From positions 62,001-126,000 of the forward strand of contig JACJOC010000058.1 in the NCBI GenBank assembly GCA_014695345.1: DNA of 64,000 nt, in the 5' to 3' direction. Position 1 is the first letter of the stretch; each line of letters opens with the position of its first letter. A model generated the notes under the pieces. The model was not told the DNA's origin, did not search any database, and worked only from the letters and a program-made list of their open reading frames with translations. The stretch is from Cyanobacteria bacterium FACHB-471. Lineage in GTDB: Bacteria; Cyanobacteriota; Cyanobacteriia; Elainellales; Elainellaceae. Of this stretch, positions 1 to 8,729 are shown one piece after another. Both the position numbers and the translations under genes were made by a program.

Positions 1-1
1 G

Positions 2-565
2 TTGGTGTGGACTTGGTTTCAAGCCTCTTTGTTCCGGGGAGCTAGTTCAATTACAGATGGTCGGGAACTGATTCGGCAGCCCGGATTTCCGGTTGCGATT
101 CTACCGATTGTTGCTGTCACGACTAATCTTGTAAATTTTTTGTTATCTCTCCCGATCCTGCTCCTGTTTTTAGGAAATGAGGGAGGTTGGCTTAAGCCAG
201 CATTTGCACTGCTTCCTATTCTCATCTTGATCCAGTTCTTACTGACTCTCAGCCTGACTTATCTGGTTGCTGCTATTAACGTCACGTTTCGCGACACTCA
301 ACACATCTTAGGAGTTCTTCTTAATCTGGTCTTTTACCTAACTCCAATCTTTTATGACACGGATACGATTCCAGCCCAATACCTTCAAGCGTTTCATCTC
401 AACCCGATGACTTATTTGATCGAGGCTTATCGTACTGTATTGCTTGAAGGAGCGCTGCCGGGCTTGCTACCACTTCTGTTCTTGACTTTGATGTCTCTGG
501 GTCTTTTGTTTGGTACTTATCGGATCTTTCGACGAGCAAGCTACCGTTTTGCAGAGGAATTGTAA
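2..565 (+). CDS. ABC-2 type polysaccharide exporter permease (Wzm-like), 5' partial
   Basis: This is the C-terminal 187 residues of a membrane permease that would move a finished polysaccharide across the cytoplasmic membrane with the ATPase that follows. It has several strongly hydrophobic segments (about residues 31-56, 67-95, 103-122 and 155-172). The 'NPMTYLIEAYR' stretch between the late helices is typical of ABC-2 O-antigen/teichoic-acid permeases. Such proteins are usually about 260-280 residues, and the reading frame is open to the window edge, so roughly 80 N-terminal residues lie outside. The first codon shown (TTG) is not taken as a real start. The stop codon directly abuts the ATG of the ATPase gene, so translation is probably coupled. 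Confidence 0.88.
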   Translation: MVWTWFQASLFRGASSITDGRELIRQPGFPVAILPIVAVTTNLVNFLLSLPILLLFLGNEGGWLKPAFALLPILILIQFLLTLSLTYLVAAINVTFRDTQHILGVLLNLVFYLTPIFYDTDTIPAQYLQAFHLNPMTYLIEAYRTVLLEGALPGLLPLLFLTLMSLGLLFGTYRIFRRASYRFAEEL

Positions 566-1834
566 ATGCAGCACGCCATTCTCGCGCAGGGCTTATACAA
601 GCAGTTCACTCGATATCATGCAAATAAACCCACGACGCTGCAAGAAGCAATTTTGCGCGGACTGCGTCGCATGAAACCCATCGACCAGTTTTGGGCACTG
701 CGTGATGTTAGCTTTAGCATTGAGCCGGGACGGATGGTGGGGCTAATTGGCCGCAACGGGTCGGGCAAATCAACGTTGCTCAGGCTTTTGGGGGGAATCG
801 GGCGACCTGACAAGGGAAAAATCAGAACTTACGGCAAAGTTAGGGCTTTGCTCGACTTGGGTGTGGGATTACATCCTGACCTGACTGGGAGAGAAAATGT
901 TTTTGTGAGCGGCGTGATATCTGGGCTAACGCGACGTGAGGTGCAGCAACGCTTTGACTCAATCGTGGGATTTGCAGAGCTAGAGTCTTCAATTGATAAT
1001 CCTCTACGTACTTACAGCACAGGGATGAGATTGCGACTGGGCTTTGCGATCGCTGTGCATACTTCTCCTGAAATTTTGCTCCTGGATGAAGTGCTCGCGG
1101 TAGGAGATCTCTCGTTTCAGCGAAAATGTCTGGACCGAATTAACCAGTTTAAGGCAGAAGGATGCGCCATCATCCTAGTTTCCCATGATGAGTCTCAAAT
1201 CCAGCAGCTTTGTGATGAAGTCATCTATTTGCGTGAGGGGCAATTGGTCGCGCATGGTGAACCCGAAATCGTGATCGGACAATATGTTGCCGAAATCAGT
1301 AATCGAACACATCAACGCACACCACAAGAACATTTAACTTCAACTACAGAGTCCGGCATTGAACTGAGGCTACACGAAAATCGCTTTGGTTCTCTGGAAA
1401 TGCAGATTACAAACGTGCAATTGCTAAGTGCAGCAGGGTTCACCGTTAAAGAATTGCACAGTGGTGACGCACTACAAATCGAGATTGAATATTCAGCGCC
1501 TCAGCCGATCGCTTCCCCCATCTTTGGAGTGACGATAACCCGTGAAGACCAACTTGCTTGTTACGACACAAACACAGCAGCAACTGGACAAGCGACACCA
1601 ACAATTCAGGGACAGGGGAAAATCACGCTTCACTTAAAGAGGTTGGATCTCAACAGCGGACAGTACTACGTCAACGTGAGCATTTATGAGTCGGAGTGGA
1701 ACTATGCCTACGATCACCATTGGCATGTTTATCCTTTGCTGATTCGGCAGAGTGGCTATGAGAAGGGAATATTGAGTGTGCCTCATCAGTGGGAGTTTGA
1801 CAATGCTCAAACCCTTGCACACAGAGGTCACTAG
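566..1834 (+). CDS. Polysaccharide ABC transporter ATP-binding protein (Wzt-like) with C-terminal glycan-recognition region
   Basis: This is the ATPase subunit of the exporter. The nucleotide-binding domain (about residues 1-245) has Walker A GRNGSGKST at 62-70, an ABC signature of the variant form YSTGMRLRLGFA at 150-161, Walker B ILLLDE at 170-175 and the switch histidine in SHD near 207. This signature variant is usual in O-antigen and teichoic-acid exporters. After a linker, residues about 265-405 form a beta-rich region like the Wzt C-terminal domain, which in characterised O-antigen systems binds the modified non-reducing end of the glycan. At 422 residues the protein is long enough for that domain, unlike short TagH/KpsT types. 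The start ATG follows the upstream stop with no gap. The substrate cannot be read from the sequence. Confidence 0.92.
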   Translation: MQHAILAQGLYKQFTRYHANKPTTLQEAILRGLRRMKPIDQFWALRDVSFSIEPGRMVGLIGRNGSGKSTLLRLLGGIGRPDKGKIRTYGKVRALLDLGVGLHPDLTGRENVFVSGVISGLTRREVQQRFDSIVGFAELESSIDNPLRTYSTGMRLRLGFAIAVHTSPEILLLDEVLAVGDLSFQRKCLDRINQFKAEGCAIILVSHDESQIQQLCDEVIYLREGQLVAHGEPEIVIGQYVAEISNRTHQRTPQEHLTSTTESGIELRLHENRFGSLEMQITNVQLLSAAGFTVKELHSGDALQIEIEYSAPQPIASPIFGVTITREDQLACYDTNTAATGQATPTIQGQGKITLHLKRLDLNSGQYYVNVSIYESEWNYAYDHHWHVYPLLIRQSGYEKGILSVPHQWEFDNAQTLAHRGH

Positions 1835-1917
1835 ACCAATCTAGTGAAACTGTTTCGAGACAAATCTGAAGTACGACGTGCATTAACTACGAGGCTGCCC
1901 GTGCTACCTATTGCGAG

Positions 1918-4356
1918 ATGACAGATATGGCTTACTCGACAACTTCTGAAAATCCGGCATCGAACAGCAACCTTCATCTCGTGGTCGTCGAGGCATATGA
2001 AGGAGTAGCGGAGCTGTATGCAGACGAGCCAGAGGAGATAAAAGCCGCTAGAGGGTTAGGGCTTCCTGTTGCAGAAATTGCAGAGCAACTAGATTGTCGC
2101 ATTACAGTTCTGAGTTGGGATCAGTGGCGAAATTATGAAGTTAGAAAACTGTGGACACCTACGCCAGCTACTCGCCCAAGTACGCCACCTGATTTTAGCC
2201 ACATGCAGGTTGATTTTCAATCAGAGCGAGTTAAGCAAGTCTCACTTCCTGCAGTCGATCCAGACTACGGGTTGCCGTTTGAGGAGTGTGGCTTAAGCCC
2301 GCGATCGCATGGACTCATCAACGACAGTGGCTTATTGTTTTTCGCATCCTACTGTCTTCTGAGAGAAATCAAAGTACTTCATCAGCAAGATCCTTTTCAA
2401 GCTGTAATTCTGCCTATGTGGGGCGGAGTTGGCTATGTCTCTCAAATGGCACGGGCAACCCATGCTCCAAATCAACTGGATGTGCCCTTCGGCGTGGTTG
2501 TAACAGATCCCTCACTTACCCGTCAACGTGCCAACCAAGAAGGGGAATGGCTCCGTCATGCCGTCATCCGCCGTCAAATGGAAGACTTATCGCTAGCACT
2601 CGCCGACCTGACGCTAGCTTTTGGACTGAGAGGAAAAGAAACGGCGATCGCCGGAAGACTACCTGAAGCTTCCCTTCCTGTTTTAGCCCCTCGATTTGTA
2701 GAAGCGTCTTGTCTAGATGCGATCGCCTACGCAGCGAACCATCCTGCCCAGAGTTACCAGTCTCTTCAGTTTTTTCTCTATGAACCGCAGGAAGCTGCGT
2801 CAGGAGTGCTGAATACATTAGACGCGGTTGCACAGTTAAACCGTCAAGAACTAAGACTAGAACAACCTGTAATAAGTTCCGGTCCTGAAATGACTTTTGC
2901 TCCCATGAAGCCTAGGGAGTTTACACATTACTGGTCTTCACGCGGATTTGTCCGAGAATTGGTGCGCGATCGCCAATGGCAATGGCAGCGGGACTATCCA
3001 CAAATTACACAAGGTTTCCGGATTCGTTTATATCCCAGTAATTTTGAGTACTTACCGAACGTTTGGGCAGAACTAGCCCGTTGCTCTTTTGTGGTGTTGT
3101 CCCCAGCAGCAGCCGAAGGACTTGCAGCCGGAACAGCTTTACCCCAAGAAGTCTTGATTCAGGGAGAACCCAACCCAGAAACTTTAGCAAATCACTTGCA
3201 ATGGATTGCACAAGCAGATTTGCAGCAGCTAGATCAGATTAGACAAAACCTGTGCCGCCAAGTTGTTGAAGCTCATCGAGGTGAAGGAAGACAGCGGTTG
3301 CTTGATGAAACTGCTACCAGCTTAGGGCAACTCCTGGCTAGTCCTCCTCCACCACAGGATTTGTCGGGAGTCGCGCTGCTATTAGGCGATCGCCGTTTCC
3401 CTTTACAAACCCTTGCCCAACAAAATCAACCCCCTTCCCTACCAGAAAGCAATTCTCACATTCAGCCAGGCACGTTGTCTGTAGTTGTGCCTTGTTATGA
3501 GATGGGAGCCATGCTCAAGGAAGCGATAGAGAGCATCTGGAAGTCTGAGCGGTGCCCGGATGAAGTACTCATTATTGATGACGGGTCACAGGGCGAAGAA
3601 ACCATTACAACCATTCGAGAATTAGAAGCGATCGCTTCTAGCAAAGGATTGCCCCTAAGGGTAATTCGCAAACGTAACGGGGGGCTAGCGGCTGCCAGAA
3701 ATACTGGACTTGCAGCGGCAACCGGAGAATTTATCTCTTTTCTAGATGGCGATGACTTGATTGAACCACAGTTTTACTCGCTCGCTCAACACCTGCTTCA
3801 GCAGTATCCTCTGTTGGGTGGTGTTGCAGCCTGGGCTTCTATTTTTGGGACAGGTATCCCAGATGGATTCTGGAACTCCCCTCAACCAGAACTACCATTT
3901 CTGCTGATCGAAAACAGTGTATTTATTCCCTGCTTGACTCGTACTGTTCTCCTCCGACAGCTTGGTGGCTACGACACTCGCCAGAGATATAACTATGAAG
4001 ACTGGGAACTTAGCGTTCGAATGCTAGCAGCAGGGTGGATGATTGTCACCATTCCAATGCAGCTAATGAGATATCGCATCCGCCAAGACTCACTTTATCG
4101 CAGCATGACAGATGTACAAAATCAGGTGATGCGAGAACTGTTTTTGACAACTCACCAAGATGTGGTTTCTAAGTTTGCAGTAGCGATCGCCATGCAGCTA
4201 GAGCACCAGTGGAAACAACTTGCCTATGCAGAGCCACCTTCTAACTCACCTGTATTAACGCAAGTGAGCAATCTGTACACTGCTCTTGCATCTACCCCGA
4301 TTCCTAAGTATCTAGCGGTTATCCAACGGTTCGTCAGTCGCTTCAAGAGAACTTAA
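1918..4356 (+). CDS. Two-part glycosyltransferase: uncharacterised N-terminal half plus C-terminal GT2
   Basis: An 812-residue protein. The C-terminal part from about residue 518 is a GT-A fold family 2 glycosyltransferase. It opens with SVVVPCYEMG, has the nucleotide-binding DDGS near 554-557, the metal-binding LDGDD at 609-613 and a late acceptor-side NYEDWELSVR motif. The N-terminal half (about 1-510) resembles the Rossmann-like N-terminal part of GT-B enzymes, but I do not recognise a complete family in it. No membrane segment is evident, so a cytoplasmic or peripheral enzyme is likely. It is the first of three consecutive glycosyltransferase genes on this strand. The ATG at 1918 was kept because the sequence from there onwards is coherent; the next ATG is only three codons later. 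Donor and acceptor sugars are unknown. Confidence 0.85.
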   Translation: MTDMAYSTTSENPASNSNLHLVVVEAYEGVAELYADEPEEIKAARGLGLPVAEIAEQLDCRITVLSWDQWRNYEVRKLWTPTPATRPSTPPDFSHMQVDFQSERVKQVSLPAVDPDYGLPFEECGLSPRSHGLINDSGLLFFASYCLLREIKVLHQQDPFQAVILPMWGGVGYVSQMARATHAPNQLDVPFGVVVTDPSLTRQRANQEGEWLRHAVIRRQMEDLSLALADLTLAFGLRGKETAIAGRLPEASLPVLAPRFVEASCLDAIAYAANHPAQSYQSLQFFLYEPQEAASGVLNTLDAVAQLNRQELRLEQPVISSGPEMTFAPMKPREFTHYWSSRGFVRELVRDRQWQWQRDYPQITQGFRIRLYPSNFEYLPNVWAELARCSFVVLSPAAAEGLAAGTALPQEVLIQGEPNPETLANHLQWIAQADLQQLDQIRQNLCRQVVEAHRGEGRQRLLDETATSLGQLLASPPPPQDLSGVALLLGDRRFPLQTLAQQNQPPSLPESNSHIQPGTLSVVVPCYEMGAMLKEAIESIWKSERCPDEVLIIDDGSQGEETITTIRELEAIASSKGLPLRVIRKRNGGLAAARNTGLAAATGEFISFLDGDDLIEPQFYSLAQHLLQQYPLLGGVAAWASIFGTGIPDGFWNSPQPELPFLLIENSVFIPCLTRTVLLRQLGGYDTRQRYNYEDWELSVRMLAAGWMIVTIPMQLMRYRIRQDSLYRSMTDVQNQVMRELFLTTHQDVVSKFAVAIAMQLEHQWKQLAYAEPPSNSPVLTQVSNLYTALASTPIPKYLAVIQRFVSRFKRT

Positions 4357-4372
4357 GTATTTTAATTGCTTT

Positions 4373-6631
4373 ATGAAACACCTAATTATCTGTGGTGAAT
4401 ATCCTCCCGCACCCTTTCCACCCGGAGGTATTGGAACTTACGTCATGCACATTGCCCGCCTGCTTGCCGAAAGTGGCGAGACGGTACATGTAATTACGCA
4501 GCTTTGGGCAGGTGCCGCCAAGCGAATTGAGGAGAAATGCCAGGGCAGACTCATTATTCACCGTGTACCGCTTGATGATTGGGACTCCTTTCTCCTACGA
4601 AGCCCCAATTCTGAGCAACGAGCAAAAGAAGTGAAGGCGCTCTCCCAGTCCTGCTTTCCGGCTCAAGCCTTTTCCTGGCAGGCAAGCTTACTCGCAGAAC
4701 AACTGGTTGAAGAAGAGGGTATTGATCTGATCGAGGCACAGGATTATGAGGCTCCTCTCTACTACTTCCAGTTGCGGCGGGCATTAGGACTTGGACCAAA
4801 ACAAACGCCCCCTTGTTTAATTCACCTACACTCTCCCACAGAATTTATTGCTCAGCATAACGACTGGGATATCAGTTTGCCCAATCTGTTGACCGCCAAA
4901 CGGTTGGAGGACTATAGCATTGGGGCAGCGGATGCATTGCTGTGCCCCAGTCAATACTTTGCTAGCCAAGCAGAAACTCATTACGGATTAACAAAAGGAA
5001 GTATTCAAGTCATTCCTCTACCAATCGGTGATAATCCAACGCTAAAGCGCGACTCAGAAACCTGGCAGCAAGGCAACATCTCTTATATAGGGCGGCTAGA
5101 GCGACGAAAAGGAGTACTGGAATGGATTGAGGCTGCGGTGGAGGTAGCTGAGAGCCATCCAACAGCTCAGTTTGAATTTATTGGGACCAACTGCCTAGGT
5201 TCTCATCGAATCAGTGGAGAAGAATTTGTTGAACGGCAAATTCCAGATCATCTCAAAGCAAGATTTCATTTTCGGGGTAGGCAAAATCGTTCCGTTTTAC
5301 CGCGCTTTTTGAGGCGATCGCGCATTGCTGTTGTGCCATCCCGCTGGGAAAACTTTCCAAACACTTGTGTGGAGGCAATGTGTTCAGGATTGCCCGTGAT
5401 TGCCTCTCCAGAAGGTGGCATGGTAGAGATGATCAAAGATGGTGAAACAGGTTGGCTAGCAGACAGTGCCAGTTCACAAAGCCTTGCCACAGTTCTCAAA
5501 CGAGCCTTGGAGACCCCACCCGCTGAAATAGCTGAGATGGGTGACAAAGCGGCCTTCTCAATTCGCCAAATGTGTGATAACGAGAGAATTCTGGAGAAAC
5601 ATCTAGAACTCAGGCAACAGCTCGTTGATCACAAGGCAAAACGCTCTCTCTGTCTGCCTGTTAATCTCCCTTGGCAAAAACAACCGCTATCTAATGAGTC
5701 CGCTCACCGAGTTGCTAAAACTGACGCTGAAGGAATTGCAGTTGTAATCTCCTGTTTCAATGATGGAGAAATTCTTGATAAATGCCTGCAGAGTGTAGCG
5801 AATCAATCCCAAAAGCCAATAAAAATAGTCATAGTAGACAGTGGCTCAACTGATGAACAAACGCTGAAAGGGCTACGGCAGGCAGAATGGGATGGCTTGC
5901 AAATTATTCAAAACAAGAAGGGAGATCCAGTTTCAGCCAAAAACCTAGGCATCAAGTCTATCTTGCAGTCTGAGTGTAAGCCTTTAGGATTTGCCTTCTT
6001 TGAAGCGAAACACATCTTCTACCCCAACTTTATTGAAACCTGTGAATCAACACTCCGCAAGTGTCCAGAAGTTGGAGTTGTTTCCTGTTGGGCACGAGAG
6101 GGTGGTAGTGAACAAGCTTGGGTGAAACCTTGTCCTAGTTTTCCCTATCAATGGCTAACGAATGAAGCAGTTCCGTTCAGTGTCGTCCGAACAGAAACAC
6201 TGCATGAAGTCAATCAATTCAGAGCAGAAATGCATCAAGGATACGAGGACTGGGATTTGCTCAATGCAATTCTAGCGGCAGGATGGGTTGCTGTGACACT
6301 TCCCGAAATCCTTGCCGATGACTGGTCGGGCAACAGTTCTGTTCTCAATATGCCTAGCATTCACGCTCACGGCAGAATGCGTCGAGAAATGCTGGAAAGG
6401 TTTCCAGGTTTAGTTGCTCGTGATGCCCAAGAAATTGCGCTCCTGAGTAGTTTGAACCCTGTACCGTCTATTCAACAGGAGTTGTCTACACCTCAAGGCA
6501 AGCAATTTCTGACTCAAATCATTCTTTCTTCATTCAAAGAAGCAACTTTGCGGATTCTTGGAAAAGTCAAAAGCACTGTCTTTCAAGTCTTGTCCTCTTT
6601 TCTGAAACCAATCAGAAAACAGGCAGTTTGA
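4373..6631 (+). CDS. Fused glycosyltransferase: N-terminal GT4, C-terminal GT2-like domain lacking DxD
   Basis: A 752-residue fusion. Residues about 1-420 are a GT-B family 4 transferase. It begins with the glycine-rich acceptor loop PPGGIGTY, has GRLERRKG near 240 opening the donor domain, and an EX7E-type motif (WENFPNTCVE) near 326-336 followed by CSGLPVIAS. Residues about 450-700 have the layout of a GT2 domain (VVISCFNDGE, VDSGSTD, a late YEDWDLLNAI motif). However, where GT2 enzymes carry the metal-binding DxD in a 'fLDaDD' context, this one reads FAFFEAKHIF. The second domain may therefore be inactive or serve in binding. It lies 16 bp after the preceding glycosyltransferase gene and is probably in the same operon. 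Confidence 0.86.
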   Translation: MKHLIICGEYPPAPFPPGGIGTYVMHIARLLAESGETVHVITQLWAGAAKRIEEKCQGRLIIHRVPLDDWDSFLLRSPNSEQRAKEVKALSQSCFPAQAFSWQASLLAEQLVEEEGIDLIEAQDYEAPLYYFQLRRALGLGPKQTPPCLIHLHSPTEFIAQHNDWDISLPNLLTAKRLEDYSIGAADALLCPSQYFASQAETHYGLTKGSIQVIPLPIGDNPTLKRDSETWQQGNISYIGRLERRKGVLEWIEAAVEVAESHPTAQFEFIGTNCLGSHRISGEEFVERQIPDHLKARFHFRGRQNRSVLPRFLRRSRIAVVPSRWENFPNTCVEAMCSGLPVIASPEGGMVEMIKDGETGWLADSASSQSLATVLKRALETPPAEIAEMGDKAAFSIRQMCDNERILEKHLELRQQLVDHKAKRSLCLPVNLPWQKQPLSNESAHRVAKTDAEGIAVVISCFNDGEILDKCLQSVANQSQKPIKIVIVDSGSTDEQTLKGLRQAEWDGLQIIQNKKGDPVSAKNLGIKSILQSECKPLGFAFFEAKHIFYPNFIETCESTLRKCPEVGVVSCWAREGGSEQAWVKPCPSFPYQWLTNEAVPFSVVRTETLHEVNQFRAEMHQGYEDWDLLNAILAAGWVAVTLPEILADDWSGNSSVLNMPSIHAHGRMRREMLERFPGLVARDAQEIALLSSLNPVPSIQQELSTPQGKQFLTQIILSSFKEATLRILGKVKSTVFQVLSSFLKPIRKQAV

Positions 6632-6680
6632 GGAATCTCTATCTAATTGACCAAGTCGTTCATTTTTGATTTAGACCTGT

Positions 6681-7616
6681 ATGAATCCCTTAATATCTGT
6701 TGTCATTTGTACACACAATCGAGATCGGTATTTAGGCAAAGCAATTCGAAGTTTGCTCGATCAGCAAATGCCTAAAGATCAATACGAAATCGTCGTAGTT
6801 GATAACCGCTCAACAGATACTACAAAAGACGTAGTAGAGCAATTTTCAGCAGAAAATCCTATTCGATACATTTATGAGCCAAATCTAGGACTTTCCTATG
6901 CACGTAACACGGGCTGGCGTAGCTCCGAAGGGAAGTACATTGCTTATTTAGACGATGATGCGATCGCCCATCCAGGTTGGCTCAACACGATTCTTGAGGT
7001 ATTTGAGACCGTAACTCCAAGACCTGGATGCATCGGTGGAAAAGCAGAAGCGATCTGGGAAGCTCCAAGACCAGACTGGGTTTCTGATGAGTTGGTTACG
7101 GGCTTGACTGTAATTGATTGGTCAGATACTCCGCATCCCATTTCCGATCTATCTCAAGAATGGTTGGTCGGTGCAAATATGGCATTTCCCAAAGAAGTAC
7201 TGGAGGAGATTGACGGATTTATCCCAGGGCTTGACCGAGCAGGCAAGAACTTGTTATCTGGAGGCGATGTTTTTCTAGAGAAGCAAATCATGCAAGCAGG
7301 ATATTCCTGCTTCTATCATCCCAAAATGGCCATTGGTCATCACATTCAAAAAACCAGATTAGATCGTCAGTGGTTTCTTCGGAGATATTACTGGCAAGGA
7401 GTTTCTGATGCTGCAACTCATTTAATTGAACAGTCTCCTTCTGCAATTGGACGGCTGCAAGCTGCTGTATCCAGAGCTGTGAATTTGCTGCGATCGCCCC
7501 AAAAAATTTCTCACCTGTTGTTGCCTAGAGAAGATCCAAAACAATTTACAGAAAAGTGTTTTGCACTGATCGAAGTCGGTCACATCGTCGGACTGTTAGG
7601 AGCAGTACAAAGATAA
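6681..7616 (+). CDS. GT2 family glycosyltransferase
   Basis: A 311-residue, single-domain inverting GT-A glycosyltransferase. Residues 5-14 (ISVVICTHNR) form the first strand and nucleotide contact, DNRSTD at 41-46 the base-binding loop, and LDDDA at 90-94 holds the metal-binding DxD (91-93). An ARNTG motif at 74-78 is typical of the family. The region near GGDVFLEKQIM corresponds to the ED-like catalytic segment, and an RRYYWQG motif follows it. No transmembrane helix is predicted by eye. It lies 49 bp after the fused glycosyltransferase and 6 bp before a GT4 gene, which suggests one transcription unit acting on the same glycan. The sugar specificity cannot be told. Confidence 0.9.
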   Translation: MNPLISVVICTHNRDRYLGKAIRSLLDQQMPKDQYEIVVVDNRSTDTTKDVVEQFSAENPIRYIYEPNLGLSYARNTGWRSSEGKYIAYLDDDAIAHPGWLNTILEVFETVTPRPGCIGGKAEAIWEAPRPDWVSDELVTGLTVIDWSDTPHPISDLSQEWLVGANMAFPKEVLEEIDGFIPGLDRAGKNLLSGGDVFLEKQIMQAGYSCFYHPKMAIGHHIQKTRLDRQWFLRRYYWQGVSDAATHLIEQSPSAIGRLQAAVSRAVNLLRSPQKISHLLLPREDPKQFTEKCFALIEVGHIVGLLGAVQR

Positions 7617-7622
7617 AATGCC

Positions 7623-8678
7623 ATGCATATTCATTTAATTCGTACCCGTTATCCGCATTGGGGTGGAAACTCTGGTATCCACCAGTTTGTTCGATACATC
7701 GATCAAAACAAATATGACATAGATACGTGGGTCGCTTCAGACAGCGATGAAGACTTTCCTCTACAACATTCAGGGTTACGAGATGTGCTGCGCCACGCAG
7801 TTCAAATGCGGGGAATCCAGTGGTACAAATTAAGTGACCTCACCGCAGAGTATAAAGCTCTGCAAAAGTGTTGGAAGCAACAAGTTGATATTGTCCATTA
7901 CCTGGATGGAGAGCACTCACCACAGTTTCTACCCAGGCTGCTCAAGCTATTAGGGAAAAAGCGTCCTAAAGTCATCGCCACCTTCCACCAACCCCCTGAA
8001 CTGCTTGACTCACTTCTCGATCGTTCAGTCATTCCACTACTGGACTTTGTTACGGTAGTATCGCCTGCACAAGTTGCTTATTTTAGTGATTTGATCGGAG
8101 CTGATAAAGTTTCCTCAATTCTACATGGCATTGATACAGACTACTTTCATCCAGGTGATGGATCCAAAGAAGACAAGTTTAAATGCATCACTGTTGGTAA
8201 ATATTTAAGAGATTTTGTAGCATTACGAGCCGTTGCGGAAGCACTCAGCGATCGCAAGGACATTGAATTTCATGTTGTTTCCTCAAATGCAGATGAAGTT
8301 AAAGACTTAGCAAACGTCACAATTCATCAGGGCATTGATGATGCTAGTTTACTCAAGCTTTATCAACAATCCAATTTGTTGTTTCTGCCATTAACTCAAT
8401 CTACTGCCAATAATGCTCTGTTGGAAGGTATTGCCTGTGGGTTACCTGTCTTATCCACCGATTTGCCTTCTGTAAAAGCTTATTTGCCAGGGAAAGAAGC
8501 CATTCTGGTACAAAACAACGATCCAAAACAACTCACAAACGCAATATTAGAACTGGCTGATAATCCAGTAGATTGCAAGGTAATGGGAGCAGAAGCTCGC
8601 AGACGAGCAAGAGAACTGGATTGGAAGAATATTACTTCTCAGTATGAAGCTCTCTATTCTCAAGTCATGAGTAGTTAG
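7623..8678 (+). CDS. GT4 family glycosyltransferase
   Basis: A 351-residue GT-B retaining glycosyltransferase. The N-terminal domain starts with MHIHLIRTRYPHWGGNSGI, a glycine-containing loop near the acceptor site. The hinge region HGIDTDYFHPG near 169-179 is a hallmark of GT4. The donor-binding segment reads STANNALLEGIACGLPVLSTD: the second Glu of the EX7E motif is present, but the first is not, a pattern seen in a subset of GT4 enzymes. It begins 6 bp after the GT2 gene and is followed after about 50 bp by the trifunctional gene, all on one strand. It probably adds one sugar to the glycan made by this locus. Confidence 0.88.
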   Translation: MHIHLIRTRYPHWGGNSGIHQFVRYIDQNKYDIDTWVASDSDEDFPLQHSGLRDVLRHAVQMRGIQWYKLSDLTAEYKALQKCWKQQVDIVHYLDGEHSPQFLPRLLKLLGKKRPKVIATFHQPPELLDSLLDRSVIPLLDFVTVVSPAQVAYFSDLIGADKVSSILHGIDTDYFHPGDGSKEDKFKCITVGKYLRDFVALRAVAEALSDRKDIEFHVVSSNADEVKDLANVTIHQGIDDASLLKLYQQSNLLFLPLTQSTANNALLEGIACGLPVLSTDLPSVKAYLPGKEAILVQNNDPKQLTNAILELADNPVDCKVMGAEARRRARELDWKNITSQYEALYSQVMSS

Positions 8679-8729
8679 CTTGTGCGGCAATAAACATAAC
8701 AGCAAAGTAAAGAAAAATCTGGAGATTAC

